A DNA stretch of 64,000 nt from Paramecium primaurelia (GCA_905182975.1 CAJJDM010000022.1:466362-530361); one strand, 5' to 3'; numbered from the stretch's first letter, positions 1 through 13,642 are shown. Program-made: numbers and translations. The notes: a model not told the origin generated them from the sequence alone.

Positions 1-2241
1 AAAGAAGACATCGATCCATTTGAAGAAATCATCGAAGGTGTCAAACATGCTAAAGGAGTTAAATAAGATACCGAACTTGATGTTGATGATCTTAAGACAC
101 TCGTTACCAAATACAAGGAAGCTGTCAAAGTAAAAACAGGAAAAGATTTCCCATAAGAGCCATAATAATAATTATGGAGAGCTATTTAAGCTGTATTTGA
201 TAGTTGGAACAATGACAGAGCTAAATATTATAGAATTCTTAACAAGATTCCTGAAGATTGGGGAACTGCAGTTAATGTCTAAGCTATGGTTTTCGGTAAT
301 ATGGGAAATACATCAGCAACAGGAGTTGGATTCACTAGAGATGCATCTACAGGAGAAAATATTTTCAATGGAGAATATTTGATTAATGCTTAAGGAGAAG
401 ATGTCGTTGCAGGTATCAGAACACCATAATAAATCACTTTGATTGGATCAAAAAGATGGGCTGAATTATAAGGAGTTGCTGAAGAAGTCAGAAAAGCCTA
501 ATTCCCATCATTGGAGGAATCATTACCAGAAACTTACTAAGAATTGAAGAATGTCTAAGAGAAATTAGAATAACACTTCAAAGATATGTAAGATATTGAA
601 TTCACTATTCAAAATGGAAAATTATGGTTATTATAATGCAGAAATGGTAAAAGAACAGGTGCTGCCATGGTTTAAATTGCTTGTGATTTATTCAGAGAAG
701 GAAAGATTGATGAAAAGACAGCTCTTAAGAGAATTGAACCAAATAAATTAGATGAATTATTACATCCAATTTTCACTCCAGAAGCTTTGAAAACAGCTAA
801 ATTTGTTGCTAAAGGTTTACCAGCATCTCCAGGTGCAGCTTCAGGATAAATTGTTTTCTTTGCTGATGAAGCTAAGAAATTTGCTCAAAGTATTTTAGTA
901 AGAATTGAAACATCTCCAGAAGATTTGGAAGGTATGAACATTGCAAGAGGTATTTTGACAGCTAGAGGAGGTATGACTTCTCATGCTGCTGTCGTTGCAA
1001 GAGGAATGGGTAAATGTTGTGTTTGTGGTGCTGGAGCCTTAAATATCAATTATAAATAAAGAACACTTGAAGTTAATGGAAAAGTTTATGCTGAAGGTGA
1101 TTGGATTTCATTGAATGGATCAACAGGAGATGTCTTTGAAGGAAAATTATAAACATAAGAAGCATAACTCAGTGGAGATTTTGGTTTGATTATGGATTGG
1201 GCTGAAAAATATACAAGAATGTATGTTAGAACTAATGCAGATACACCAAAAGATGCTTAAGTAGCTAGAAAATTCGGTGCTAAAGGTATTGGATTGACAA
1301 GAACTGAACATATGTTCTTTGAAGGTGAAAGAATTAAAGCAATGAGAGAAATGATTTTAGCTTCTGATTTAGCTGGTAGATAAACTGCATTGGCTAAATT
1401 ATTACCATTCTAAAGAACTGACTTTGAAGGTATTTTTGAAGCTATGAATGGATATGGAGTAACTATCAGATTGTTAGACCCACCCCTTCATGAATTTGTT
1501 CCACATGAAACTGCTTAATAATAAGAATTAGCATAAGAAATGGGATTAACATTAGATTAAGTTAAATAAAAGGTACATGAATTAGCAGAATTCAACCCAA
1601 TGTTGGGACACAGAGGATGCAGATTAGGAATTACTTATCCAGAAATTACAGAAATGTAAACAAGAGCTATTATTGAAGCAGCTCTTAACATCAAAGCCAA
1701 AGGATTAGATGTTAAACCAGAAATTATGGTTCCATTAGTTGGTAATTTTAATGAATTAGAACATTAATTGAAAGTTGTTAGAAAAACAGCTGATGCTGTA
1801 TTCAAAGAGAGAAATGATACTATTCATTACTTAGTAGGAACTATGATTGAAGTACCAAGAGCTTGTTTAGTTGCTGATTAAATTGGTCAAATTGCTGAAT
1901 TCTTTTCATTTGGTACAAATGATTTGACTTAAATGACACTTGGATTTTCAAGAGATGATGCTGGTAAATTCTTACCATATTATATTACAAATGGAATCTT
2001 GAAAGTTGATCCATTCTAAGTTTTGGATAGATAAGGAGTAGGAAAGATGGTTGAATTAGCTGTTAAGAATGGAAAATCAACAAATCCAAATTTGAAAGTT
2101 GGTATTTGTGGTGAACATGGAGGAGAACCATCATCAGTTGAATTCTTCCATATTGTTGGATTAGATTATGTCAGTTGCTCACCATTCAGAGTTCCAATTG
2201 CAAGAGTTGCAGCAGCCATTGCCAATTTAACCAATCCATGA
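1..2241 (+). CDS. PPDK: Pyruvate, phosphate dikinase (5' truncated by window)
   Basis: Catalyses the reversible conversion of pyruvate, ATP and phosphate to PEP, AMP and PPi. The frame is open from base 1 to TGA at 2239, giving 746 residues against about 870-950 for the family, so the first 130-200 residues lie outside the window. It reads only with TAA/TAG as Gln. The phosphohistidine loop GGMTSHAAVVARG (His codon near 980) sits in the swivelling domain. The C-terminal PEP/pyruvate barrel ends with GICGEHGG, which holds the catalytic Cys. An ordinary TIM-barrel C-terminus follows. No intron is seen in this part. Family knowledge: PPDK supports PPi-linked glycolysis in many protists. I see no sign of damage. 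Very confident of the family; location in the cell is not shown. Confidence 0.96.
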
Positions 2242-2282
2242 GTATTTCATTAAAAAAATATATAAATATTTATTAATTCAAA

Positions 2283-2628
2283 ATGTCTGATGTTGACATA
2301 GAAGACACAATAAACAGAATAAAAAATCACAAATCAGTTTAAGGAATTGTGATTGTAAATAGTGAAGGTGCTATTACTAGGACTACTTACTTAAATGAGA
2401 AAAAGGATGAAGGTAATATTAATAATCATCTCAGGTGATACAATAGCTAAGTCTATTCCAATTTTGGCATAAAAAGCAAGATCTTTAGTTAGAGATTTAG
2501 ACCCAACAAATGATTTAGCATTCTTAAGAATAAAATCAAAATAAAATGAAATTCTTATAGCTCCTGATAAAGATCTTTTATTAATTGTTATTTAAGGACC
2601 TAAAAAATAAGGAGAAGATGATTAATGA
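2283..2628 (+). CDS. DYNLRB: Dynein light chain, roadblock/LC7 type
   Basis: A 107-residue protein with one 22-nt intron at 2413-2434. The frame is continuous only if that intron is removed. It matches roadblock/LC7 end to end: an N-terminal helix with IEDTINRIKNHKSVQG, the strand GIVIVNSEGA, and the C-terminal pair FLRIKSKQNEILIAPDKD then LLLIVIQ. The family length is about 96-110, so the gene is complete. Roadblock chains dimerise and bind the intermediate chains of cytoplasmic and axonemal dyneins, which fits a heavily ciliated cell. It starts 41 bp after the dikinase stop, on the same strand, with no other ATG upstream in frame. The tail is Lys/Asp/Gln-rich. Confidence 0.92.
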
Positions 2629-2995
2629 TTAATTAAATAAGTATACAATTTATTTATTTAAATTTATAAAATATGAATTAAAAATATTGGTGGATAGAGC
2701 AATTATAAATTATAATTTTCATAAAATATTATTTATATAAATTCTAATTTCTTTAAAATAAAATATTATATCTTTAATGCTAAAAAAATTTATTGTTGAA
2801 AATTAATTCATATAAATATTATTTTTTGTTTCATCATTAAGAATTAAAGTATCAAGCATTATTAAAAATTAAATTATTTCATAATTAAAGAATGCAAATA
2901 TTTTTTAATTTGATAAGTTTTTAAAAATTTCATTTTCAAATCACCTGATTTACAGTTTCTTTGTTTAAAAGGCTTTAATAAATTATTATATAATA
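2629..2995. other. AT-rich spacer
   Basis: Between the roadblock gene and the phosphodiesterase. No reading frame of note on either strand, no repeat, no RNA-like motif seen. It must hold the 3' end of one gene and the promoter of the next. Confidence 0.6.
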
Positions 2996-5944
2996 ATGTC
3001 TAAATAAAACCTAAGCAACTACATCAAATTTTTAAATCATCTCACAGAATTAGAACAAAAAGGTCTTCTCACTTCAAAGCAAAAACACCTTTTGAAAGTG
3101 AATCTAACAACTAAAGAATAAATATTAGATAAATTGATTTGCTCTTTTGATGATGAGCAGAATTATTAAGACGCCATACTTTAATATCTAAGTGCTATAG
3201 AACCATAAACTAAGTTTAGATGTCATTCTTCTGGAGAGAGTGAGACTCCAATGAAGTTTAGAAAAAGGCATAATTCTCATTCTAAAATTACTTCTTTTAA
3301 TGAGTCTAAATTGATTGCCAATTTGGATGAGCTAAATGATCAATTAATGAATATTTGGTAATCAGATACTTAGTTTGTAAGATTATATTCATAATTTCTA
3401 GCTCTTTAATCAAGAAATTAATGAAAAATTAAGAAAAGTAGGAGAATTAATAAATAAAACAGCTACTTCTACACCATTTGGATCTTAAAAACAAGTTATT
3501 AGTAATAGTGAGACTATCTGTTTGATTGATAGTTTAAGATCTCTTTATAAAGACATGAAAGTAAAGATTATATTTAATTAAGCAACATTTTAATGATTAT
3601 TTACGTTGTCATATTTTGTTGATGGATGATTAATTTACTACTGAGCATTTATATAAAGTCTTAAGAGCATTCATAAAAAATTTAGTTGATGCAGATGAAG
3701 TTACATTCATAATAAATAATGAATTATATACATCTAGAACTGAACAATTTCAAAATATTATAATTACAGAATAATAATAATAAGAGATCAATCTAATTCA
3801 AGATAAAAAACTAATTGATTTATCATAATTCTATCCTGAATTGGGAGTCCTTTTTTAAACTAATTAATATAAAGGTAATTATGCTCTTAAGATTTCAAAT
3901 TCTTCTTGTATTTTTTGTTTTCATTAAAAAGGAGAAAAAAATATCATTATAGATTCTTTTCTATCTCTTTGTAATGAATATTAATTCTTTGATGAAGTAA
4001 ATTAATTAGCATATTTTTTATTGGAAACTATTAAATAAGCTAGAGTTTAATGTTTTAATCCATTATAATTATCACATATGATTTAAGATATTGGAATAGC
4101 ATTTATTAGATGTTCTAAATATATATTCATTTAAAAAGTGATTGAAATACTTTAAGAAAGATATTAGGTTTCTAAAGAAAACACTTCATTTTCAAGTGGT
4201 TAACCTTTTATTGAATTTGATTTTAGAGATTCATTAAATTTGTGTATATATATTTGTATGGATTTGAATAAAACAGAGGAAATGAATGTTTATAAATAAT
4301 TGAATTTGAGTTACAATAAATACTTAAAGTTTATTAAATAATGTTATGATAGAACAACATTTTATAAATTCTTTGTAAAATCTTAAGACTCTTTAATATT
4401 TGAATTTGATAAATAGGGTTTAATAACATTTGTTTCATAACCAATAACTAATAAATTAGCTAATGATTTTGGTATAAAATTTAATCCATAAATGTTTAAT
4501 GCATCTTATAAGAGTATGTTCAAAAATAAAAATTTACTATAACATATAGAGAATTAATTATAAGAATAAAATTAATGGAAATTAACAGATAGTAATTCTA
4601 CATATGAAGTATTTATGAAAATGGAAGAGAAATATTTCAAAGGATTTTTTGTAATATTTTAATAAGGATGGTTTAGATATGATTAGAAAGAATTTGATGC
4701 AAGTTAATGGAATAAATTAAGGAAAAGTATTATGCTATCAGAAACAAAATAATATTTAGATAAATTGGAATAAAAACATCCATAATTAAAAAATTCAGTA
4801 GTTCAAATGTTTAAACCTAAATCAACATAAAAATAATCATTATTTAAAAATTTTAGTCCAAATTTCAGTCCAAATCATTTAGATTAAAGAATTTCTCTTA
4901 AAGAGAGTGAAAATGATAGGAGAATTCCTAAAACAAAAGGAGTGAATCACTTTTATTCAGATATGATTACAGATACTTGTATTGAAAATATAAATAATTT
5001 AAATTTTAATATAATACCATATAGTAGTGATTGGTTAGAGAAATAGAAAGTAGTATTTTAAATATTAAGAATAAATAATTTTATTGAAGATTATAAAATA
5101 AATGAAACAGCACTTTGCAATTTTTTATGTGCACTTGAATATAAATATAATAAAAGTGGAAATAAGTTTCATAATTATGATCATGGTGTTACTGTAATGT
5201 AATGTTCTCATGCAATAAGTTTAGAGATGATGAAAACTAAACATGCTAATTTGTTAACTTAATTTATTAAATTTGCTTTAATATTAGCAGCATTGTGTCA
5301 TGATGTATCTCATACAGGAAGAACTAATACATTTGAAATTAATAGTCTATCAAATTTAGCTATTAGATATCATGATAAAAGTGTATTGGAATAACATCAT
5401 GCAGCAACATCTATCAAATTATTATGTGCATAATCTACAAATATTATTCCTAATTTTAATTCAGAAGAATTTAGAGATTTTAGAAAATTATTTATATCCA
5501 ATATACTCTTTACTGATATTACTGAACATTTTAATTTGATGAAGAGTTTTGAAGCTCGTATTTAAGAATTAAATTTTGGAACAGAATAAGATGTAAGATT
5601 AATGACAGGCATGATTATTCATACATCAGACTTTGCTGGTGGAGCTAAACCATTCCCTATAAGTAAGGAATGGAGTATTAGAGTAAATAAGGAATTTTAA
5701 GACTAGTATAATTTAGAAGGTAAATTTGGTTATCCTCAATTACCATATATGAAAGATTTAGATTAAGTATATTAATATTTCATATTAGTTACCAATTATG
5801 GCAAAATCAGAAGTGGGATTTTTTAAATTTATTGTTAGACCTTTGTGGGCAGTGATGTCAAAATTTATTGAAGATCGATTGTAAGAGAGTATTGATAATC
5901 TTGATTATACAATTATTGAATGGGAAAAATTAATGATTAAATGA
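2996..5944 (+). CDS. 3',5'-cyclic nucleotide phosphodiesterase with long N-terminal region
   Basis: Hydrolyses cAMP and/or cGMP. The model has 959 residues and three introns (3377-3401, 3561-3582, 5767-5788), each needed to keep the frame. The catalytic PDEase domain fills about the last 270 residues. It shows both metal-binding signatures, HNYDHGVTV and HDVSHTGRTN, then TDITEHF, MIIHTSDFAG and a C-terminal helix ending in EWEKLMIK. The first 690 residues are helical and Gln-rich with stretches that could form degenerate GAF-like folds, but I cannot confirm a GAF motif. The gene stands near three cNBD proteins in this window; that is suggestive only. Substrate choice (cAMP or cGMP) cannot be read from the sequence. 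Confidence 0.9.
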
Positions 5945-5960
5945 TATTAAATATAAAAAA

Positions 5961-6483
5961 ATGTCTGTTATTAGAGAATTGAGTCATTAAAAGAGAAATG
6001 TCGTTTTAGAATTATTTGGAACATCAAAAAGAAGAATTGAATAAAAAGAAAATGTATAATCTCCTATCAATCGTCCTTCTAAACGATTTAACTATCCATA
6101 ATCTAGTAATGCTAGTAAATTATTATTATTCCAAATCCTCAAACAGACATCTTCTATTAAATAACCTCCATATAAGTCTTCAAAGAAAAATAATGAAAGC
6201 ACAGGATTAAATGAAAGCATATGTAGAAAAGTATCCAATTATTCTTAAAATAAAATAGAAAATATTACATATTGATATTTAAGAACCAAAAACATATATA
6301 AAATAAGTTATTTCTCCTTATAGAGATTTTCGATCATAAGTCTCATTTGAAATTGCCCCTTAAACTTGTGTGGCAGTTCCTCGAAAAATTAGTCAACCTT
6401 AATAAAACAATATATAAAGAAATTCTGTTCGAAGATCTAATAGTTTTAGAGATCTTTTCAAAAGTTAAATAACATTTGGTTGA
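5961..6483 (+). CDS. Small protein of unknown function, Ser/Gln/Arg-rich
   Basis: A 164-residue model with one 28-nt intron at 6231-6258; exon lengths are 270 and 225 nt, both multiples of three. It starts 16 bp after the phosphodiesterase stop on the same strand. The sequence is polar, rich in Ser, Arg, Gln and Asn, with RSNSFRDLFKSQITFG at the C-terminus and no membrane helix or recognisable domain. It is probably largely disordered. The clean intron, TGA stop and codon use favour a real gene. No function can be assigned. Confidence 0.6.
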
Positions 6484-6936
6484 TACATTTAACAATATTG
6501 AATACTTAAATTATAAATATATCATTTTAATTTCTTAATATCCTAAAATTCCTCTAAATCATCAACATAAATTTAATAATGTCATAAATAAAAAATTATT
6601 TTTAATAAATAATTAAATACAATTACTACTTTATACATATTGAAAAATATTTCTAATAACCTAAAATATAACTCTCAAATATTCAAATATGAAATTTCTA
6701 ATTTAGTTTTTACTTTAAATCAATATTTACAAAATTTTGACAGATTACATCTTAATTTCAAAATTTAAATATAATATTCTTAAAATATATTCATTAATTC
6801 TATAATTTATTAATTTTGATTAATTATAAATATTAAATTTGATTTATATATTTAATTAAGTTGAATAGATTTATTAATATAATTATTTAATTAATATCTT
6901 ATAAATTAATAATATATATATAATAGTACTTATAAA
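6484..6936. other. Convergent AT-rich spacer
   Basis: Lies between two convergent stops. Very low GC, runs of TTAATTAA-like sequence, no convincing gene or RNA signal. Confidence 0.6.
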
Positions 6937-9900
6937 TCATTTTCCTACTATTTATTTTAAATTAAACATAAACTCCAATTTAGCTAACTTTACATGAATA
7001 TCAATTCTGAAAAATAATTTTCTTAAAATAATATCTTATTATCTTCTTTTAATATTTGATACTTTATCATTATTTTATTGTTTAACTTAAAGTTGAAATT
7101 ATTTTATTGGAGACATATTAGTCTTTTTTATATTTGGTTCAATACTATTAGATCTTAAAGATTATGGAATTTATGATGTTGTTTAAACTTTTACTAATAC
7201 TGGTTCTTTGCTCTTTTAATTTGAAAATGAGTTTAAGTTAATAATATCTAATAATTAAGCAACTGGAGTACGTTTACTAGGATCTTCTAAAATAGATTAG
7301 TCAATATGATAAACAGCATTACTATTGTTTAGAGACTCTTAAATGATTTATTCTTTTTGATAATAAACTTCTGGTGCAACAATTTAAGTTTCAATTTATA
7401 ATTGCTTAAATCTATTTGTATCAATGCTTGAACCTCTAGCACTGCTATCTCTTCTACTTCTTAAAGGAGTAAAATTCTTTTCTGGTCTTAGAGCACTACA
7501 ATTAATTGGTTAAACTTTAATACGAGAAATAGCTTATTTTTACTCTGAAAAAGTCATAGAAGACTTATTATCAAATATTGGTTATTTAACATCAGATAAT
7601 TAATTGACTTTTCTTAAAATTCTTGAATCATCCATTTAAATAGGTAATAATTTAATTAATTATTCTTCATTATCTTTTTAAGCTGATTCTATTTTAATTG
7701 ATTCAGAAGGTTCTTCAATTTTCATTACTTAAACTATTCTATCTTCAATTAATTATTCTTCTGAATTATTATTATTTAAAATAGTGATTATAGGTTTTTA
7801 TTCTTTTTCATTTAACTTTTATGGTGAATCTACTTTCTTTTCAATTATGTTATCATTTTATTTTTCAGTCAAAACATTATTCATATTTATTTTATTATTA
7901 AACTATTCAATATCAGGAATAATTTCTATTTTTTATATATTTTCTTATTCTTATTCTTATTTTTTAAATAAATTTAATTTTGTAGGTTTTTTGTCTATTG
8001 GCTAAACTGATATTTAATCAAAAATCTACATTATATTTGATATTTTATTGTTATCTTGTTTTTTTTCATTTTATAAAATTTACATAAAACTATCTTATTA
8101 TTGATCAATAAAATCACTATTACTTTAATAATCGATAACTGATTGTTATTCCATAACTTCAACTGTTTTTTTTTATTTTGAATTTTGAATTGTATCTATT
8201 TTCAAAAATGATTTTATTTATTTTTATTAAATTTCAGGTATTATAGTTTATGATTCAAAAGGTATAAATGAAGATGTTGATTCTTATTCATCTTTCTATG
8301 TTTATGACTCTAAAACTTAATCTAATGATTTTTCTGGTTTTAACTATAATTTATTAATTAAATTATTTAATTTTGATTAAACAGGAGGTAAATCTAAATC
8401 AGGAATCACAACTTTTTATAACTAAGTAGGATTATCTTGAATTAATATAGGTTAAACAATTTCCTTTTAAATTTATTAATTTTTTAATTATTCTAATCTT
8501 TTTTAATTTTATTTAATTTCTGTTTTAGTTTCAAAAATATCATTAATTAAAAATGCTTATCGTTTTAAATATAATTTTCCTTTCTCATCATCATCTTAAC
8601 AAACACTCTATTCAAATGAACTCTCTTCATCCAAAGTATATAAACTATTATTTTATGTTTTAAATCTTGGTTAATCATAAGTTTCTCTAATAGATTACAA
8701 TTTTTAATTTATTATTTTTTAAGATGGAATTATTATATTTTATATCTGTTCTACATGAGTATTCTAATCTTTATTTTCTTAACTTTTTTCTAATTCTTTT
8801 TATATGTATTCTTCATTATTTGGTTTTATTTGTAAATCAAATTATTTTTTATATTATTCAAGCAATTTAGATGGTTTAATTTTTATTTCTTCTTATTCTA
8901 TATTTATATCTTCTTTATTTAAAATAATTTTTTGTTATTCTTATTCTTATACTGATTATTATTATTATTTCTCAAGTTGTGGTAATTTAGTTATTTCAAG
9001 AGGAGCTATAATATCTGACTTAGATTTTTAGTTTCTTTTATAATTAAAAGTTGTATCTATAGAAAATTAATTGATTTCTTATTTCTTTTCAGAATTATAT
9101 TCTATTTCTCTTGTTTCTTATTTGTTTGATCTATCAAAAAAAGATTCAAGTATATTATTATTTGTAGATTGACGAAATCTTGATTCTGAAGATAAATCAT
9201 CTTTTCTATCATATCTATCTGTTAATTTATTAGTAGTATCAGATCTTTCAGTTTTATCACCTTTTACTTATCTACTTTGTCTAATATCTTAATTTCTTTT
9301 TTTAGATGGAGGATCCCATTAATCAAAAAGTTATTATTTTAATGTAGACACACTACTTTTACAAAATGTTCTTTCTAAAACTGATATAGATTAATCATTT
9401 TAATTAATTTTCTAAATCATTTTTAATTAAGCACAACAAAATTAAGAATAAATATCTGAATATATAAACTTTATTTCTTAAAATTCCTTTCTTTTACAAT
9501 TGATTGTAATTTCATTTCCATAATTCATCTTTTTAAATAAAGTCTAATTCACATAAAATTAATGTGTTGAAAAATCATCTAAATTCCATTACAAAAGAGA
9601 TTTTCCTTATATTGCAAATATAAATTTATTATTAGCACTAATATCTTCAAGATTATTGATTTTTAATTTAATCATTTTATTTGTATAACAATAAGCATCT
9701 CCATTTTCTGTTATAGCTATACCACCAAATTAAAATAATAAAGATTTCTTAAAATATCCATTAATTCCTAATCCATTTAATTATTGAATTGGTATTTAAG
9801 TATCATTTTCAATATTAAATATTTTACCACCAACTAATAAATATATATATATTTTTATCTACTTGTAATTAAAGTAAGTTTTTCTTTGTAAGTACTTATA

Positions 9901-10326
9901 TGTTTACAATGACTATATATTGTTTTATTAGTTTTCCACCAAAATCCTCTACCAGAATGATCTATTGCAGTTGTTGGAGTAATAGTCATATAATTTTTGC
10001 CTTAAACTAATTGCTTAGGTTATGAATCAATTGAATATAAATCTCCATTATCTTTAAACAATATATTAATTTGTACTCATTAAACAATATATTACTTTTC
10101 CATCTGAACTAATTTGCTGGACTCCTGAAAGTACATTGATTGCTTCTTACTCAGTAAATTGTGTAATCTAATCATCACTAACTACTAGTCTTTTTAAGTT
10201 GTGGTTATTTATAAAATAAAGCTAAGCACCCAACTTTATAGCTTAACTAAAATTGAATCTAAGTGATTAGATATTCTAAAGTTATCATTAAAAGTATACA
10301 TCCAACTAATCAAAAATAACAGACAT
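6937..10326 (-). CDS. Large Gln/Glu/Lys-rich protein with beta-propeller-like N-terminus
   Basis: A 1103-residue model running from ATG at 10326 to TGA at 6937. Introns at 10276-10299, 10052-10076 and 9834-9862 are needed for the frame; a fourth 24-nt segment in frame (GTAAACA...CAAAG) may also be spliced. The first 300 residues contain repeated strand-turn units such as ISSDGKVIYCLMNNGDLYS and GGIAITENGDAYCY, like RCC1 or related propeller blades. The remaining 750 residues are low-complexity, dominated by Gln (mostly TAA), Glu, Lys, Ile and Asn, with predicted coil. There is no catalytic motif. RCC1-type is a guess at modest confidence; the open frame itself is secure. Confidence 0.75.
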
Positions 10327-10844
10327 ATTTTATATTCGTTAATATTATAAATTATCAATAATTAAACTAATTCTTATTATTCATAAATTTAAGTCAATTT
10401 TACTTCCATTCTTAAATCATCATTATTTATGAATTTAATAGTTAATCATTATGTTTATTTTAAACAATCAATAATTTTATAATTTTAATATGATTTTTAT
10501 AATTAGATTTATATAATATTTATAAATAACCTAACTTTCTAATTAGAATTATAGCATAATGATGATTATAGAAAATTTGATAAATTATTTAAAACTCTAA
10601 ATTACACTATAAATTAAAAATCCATCAATATTACAATAAAAATAAGTAAAAAACATAAATATTTATTCAAGTAAATTATTTTTGATTTCAATTCTAAAAT
10701 TTATTAGAAGTAAATAATGAATATTAAACGATTTACATTTAACAAAATCTAAAATCTTTAAGAATTATTTCTTTCTTTTTTGTCTAGTATTTCATTTATG
10801 ATGAATTCAATAAAATATTATTAAGAAATTATAAAAATATTAAA
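10327..10844. other. Divergent AT-rich spacer
   Basis: Separates two divergent start codons, so it must contain two promoters. I saw no gene, repeat or recognisable element in it. Confidence 0.6.
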
Positions 10845-12303
10845 ATGAATTCATTATTGGAACTTTTAGATTATAATGATGAAAAAGAAAAGGAGATCTT
10901 TGAATTGTAAATATCGCATGCTATTCAAGCCTTAATTCAAATAAAAATAATATGATGGATTTTTTGAAATTGGTAATCTAGACCCCTAGTGACTTACATC
11001 CAAAGTATGTCTAAATACTTTAATTAGATATCCATTCATTGTTAGTGAATTAATGTTTGGAAGCCATGAACAACTATTATAAATGATGTTTGAATGGGAT
11101 GGAGAACCAATTTAATATTTGCTGACATTCTTCAATTATCCATAAAATGACACTTCATGTGGTTATTTTGAAAAAATGATAAGACCATTAATTTTATTAA
11201 AATCAAATGAAATAAAACCCTTTTTAGAGATTTCTAAATGGATTTAATTTATTGATTAAGAGTCAATTCAAAATATATTTTAAACAATATTTGCATGCAA
11301 TAATCTGGATGAGAATTATAAATAAGATCTGTTGGGAATACTTTTAAATTAAAACAATATTAATGAGAATGTATTTAGATTAATAATTAAACACACAGAC
11401 TTATTGCAATAATATTTGAATCAACATTAAGAAATTGTTGGAATAATATGTAATCAATCACCCCCTAATTTATATTAATTATACACTATAGAAATATTTA
11501 TGGGATGGAACATACTTAATTTATAATGGCTTCATAATTAAATTAATTATTTGGATTAATTAGTCTATAGAAATTTTGATATATGTAATTCAACAATGAA
11601 TTTTCTTTATAAACCATAAGGACTCACAGAGATTGATTTAAAAATCATTCACATATTATCATAAACATTAACTAGACCAGAGACAATCAAATTTTAAAAT
11701 ATATTATTAGAATTGTTAATCAAATATGAATGGAATAATAATTTGTAAAATATAGCTGTAAAAATGTATGAATCAATGTCTTAAGAGGAAACACCTCATA
11801 AATAATATGTATTTTAATATTTTGATATTTAGTTTCAATCCATAATAATTGATTTCATAACAAATAATGTAAGTTTTGAAAAATTTGAATTCGGATTAAA
11901 AACAAAAGTGTAAAGAGGTTACAGATGGGTTTTTACTAGAATTGTCAAATACTTCTAATTAAACTTTGATTAGGCTGAAGAAATTACAAATTTGGAAGGG
12001 AAATTTTTATTAAATGAAGACCCTTCTAATAATAAAGATAGATAATTTCTATTTATTCAAGAGAAGGTATTAGAAGGAAGGACATAATGGGCAAGGAAGA
12101 TATAAGAGGAAGAAATATAAATTAAAGAGGAGAAAGAATAAAATCAAATGGAAGTAGAGGAAGAAAATAATGAGAATGATTAATTTTTTTAACCAAGAAA
12201 TAGTTTTGGTATAAAACCAACAAATAATGAAGAAGAAGTAGAAGATGAAATACCATTTAGAGGAAGGTCTAGTTGCCAATTTAAATAAGATGATTTAGAT
12301 TGA
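10845..12303 (+). CDS. SAPS-like (PP6/SIT4 regulatory) protein
   Basis: A 470-residue model with introns of 23 nt at 10907-10929 and 11005-11027. The early segment KYPFIVSELMFGSHEQLLQM, the GYFEKMIRPLILL helix and the following repeated helices resemble the N-terminal repeat of SAPS proteins, the regulatory subunits of PP6/SIT4-type phosphatases. The family is usually 700-1000 residues, so this copy is short. It ends in an acidic, Gln-rich tail (EEENNENDQF and similar). Similarity is by eye and moderate; another HEAT-like helical protein is the alternative. A small nuclease gene follows 26 bp later on the same strand. Confidence 0.6.
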
Positions 12304-12329
12304 TTTGCTAATTTTTGTTTATTTTTAAT

Positions 12330-12770
12330 ATGATTGTCACTAAATATTTAATGAAGCTCAAATTGTAATAATCAAAATTTAATTTGTTGGGAATAGATTT
12401 AGGTACAGCATTCACTGGATTTAGTGTAACCTACAATCTATAATAAGTTTTAGTATATGATTTGCATTATAGTCCATGCTATTCACCACATGATTCGACA
12501 TTATATAAAAGAATTATATAGATTATAAATAAGGAAAAGATTGGAGGAGTTTTAATTGGGAAACCTTAATTTTAAAAAGGTTATATAGATGAATTTACAT
12601 AAGGCTTAGAAAGTAATTTAATAGCTGAAGGATTATAAACATTTATTACATAAGTTGGTGAAGATTATACAACTAGTAAAGCAAAGAAAATATCTAAAAC
12701 AAATAATAAATATTTGCATGATGGAATGGCAGCCATGCTTATTTTATAATCATTTTTAAATGAATTATGA
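12330..12770 (+). CDS. RuvX/YqgF-like Holliday junction resolvase-type nuclease
   Basis: 146 residues, no intron. All four YqgF motifs are visible in order: GIDLGTAFTG, VLIGKPQ, GEDYTTSKAKK (canonical DERxTTxxA) and HDGMAAMLILQSFL. The acidic residues of motifs 1, 3 and 4 are kept, so the metal site looks intact. In bacteria this family acts in pre-16S rRNA 5'-end maturation and was proposed as a resolvase; in eukaryotes organelle roles are typical. The first 17 residues (MIVTKYLMKLKLQQSKF) are basic and hydrophobic and could be a short mitochondrial presequence. Internal TAA/TAG Gln codons show it is a native ciliate gene and not a contaminant. Confidence 0.82.
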
Positions 12771-13081
12771 ATATTAATTTCTATTTGATAATATATATTA
12801 TTAATATATTAGTTATAACAATTGCTCAAATTAACCTATTAATCACAAATATGATCCTTAATATTAAAAGATAGACATCTATTATAAGTATAAAATAAAG
12901 ATTTAATTGATAAATAGAATTCATAATCAATTGACAATATTGTCTAATAATAAGAATAATAACATTTTATAGGTAAAACTAAAATTAGTATAAATAAGTA
13001 CAATATTAATATAAGTATAAGCAGAATTATAAAGATAATACAATTTAATTCTTAAAATCAATAACAATTAAAATATATTTT
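12771..13081. other. Convergent AT-rich spacer
   Basis: Between the stop of the RuvX-like gene and the stop of the minus-strand basic protein. Contains only AT-rich sequence with repeated TATAAGTATAA-like words; no gene seen. Confidence 0.55.
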
Positions 13082-13642
13082 TCAGCAGTAATCTGGTACT
13101 CTTATAGAGTTAACAGATTTTAGTTTTACATATTCATCAATTTCGAGAGACATGTCTTCAACCTATAAATTGTAACCTTCTAATGAATCTAAATTATATA
13201 ATTAGAGACTAGCTGCTTTTGCTGCTCTACTTTATATTCTTTTTGGAAGAGAAGGTAATTTTTAGTTAATTACTTTTGTGTTATTCATAGAATATGATTT
13301 TTGTCTGGATTATGTTACCTATAAATCTTCTCTACTTATTTATTTTGATTTTTGGTTTGCCAAACTAATTAATTTTTCATACTTTTTCCTTTCTTTTTCT
13401 TTAAAGTTATCTGGAGAAATTTTAGTACAATTGATAGGAGAAAATTTTAGAAAGTGTTCACTCTTTTATTTACTTGATGGAGTTATTTTCTTTAAATTTC
13501 TACATCCCCATTATTGACCATATCTCATGGGAATTACAACAATATTTAATTTCTTCTGACTATCCTTTTACATCTCTTTCAGCATTAAATCATAAATAAT
13601 TTATTTTATGCTTTTTTGTTATGTTTTCATAGGACTTTGCAT
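13082..13642 (-). CDS. Small basic protein of unknown function
   Basis: 186 residues without introns, from ATG at 13642 (a second in-frame ATG lies at 13630) to TGA at 13082. Rich in Lys, Gln, Ser and Arg, with SLPKRIQSRAAKAASLQLYN and an acidic stretch VEDMSLEIDEYVKL near the end. No membrane helix or known domain. Codon use and the continuous frame fit a real gene. Function unknown. Confidence 0.65.

Noticed and set aside
197..382. Short standard-code frame inside the dikinase gene
   Set aside because: Lies out of frame within a strongly supported PPDK coding sequence.
12330..12770. Bacterial contamination as source of the RuvX-like gene
   Set aside because: Several Gln positions use TAA/TAG and the neighbours are intron-bearing ciliate genes.
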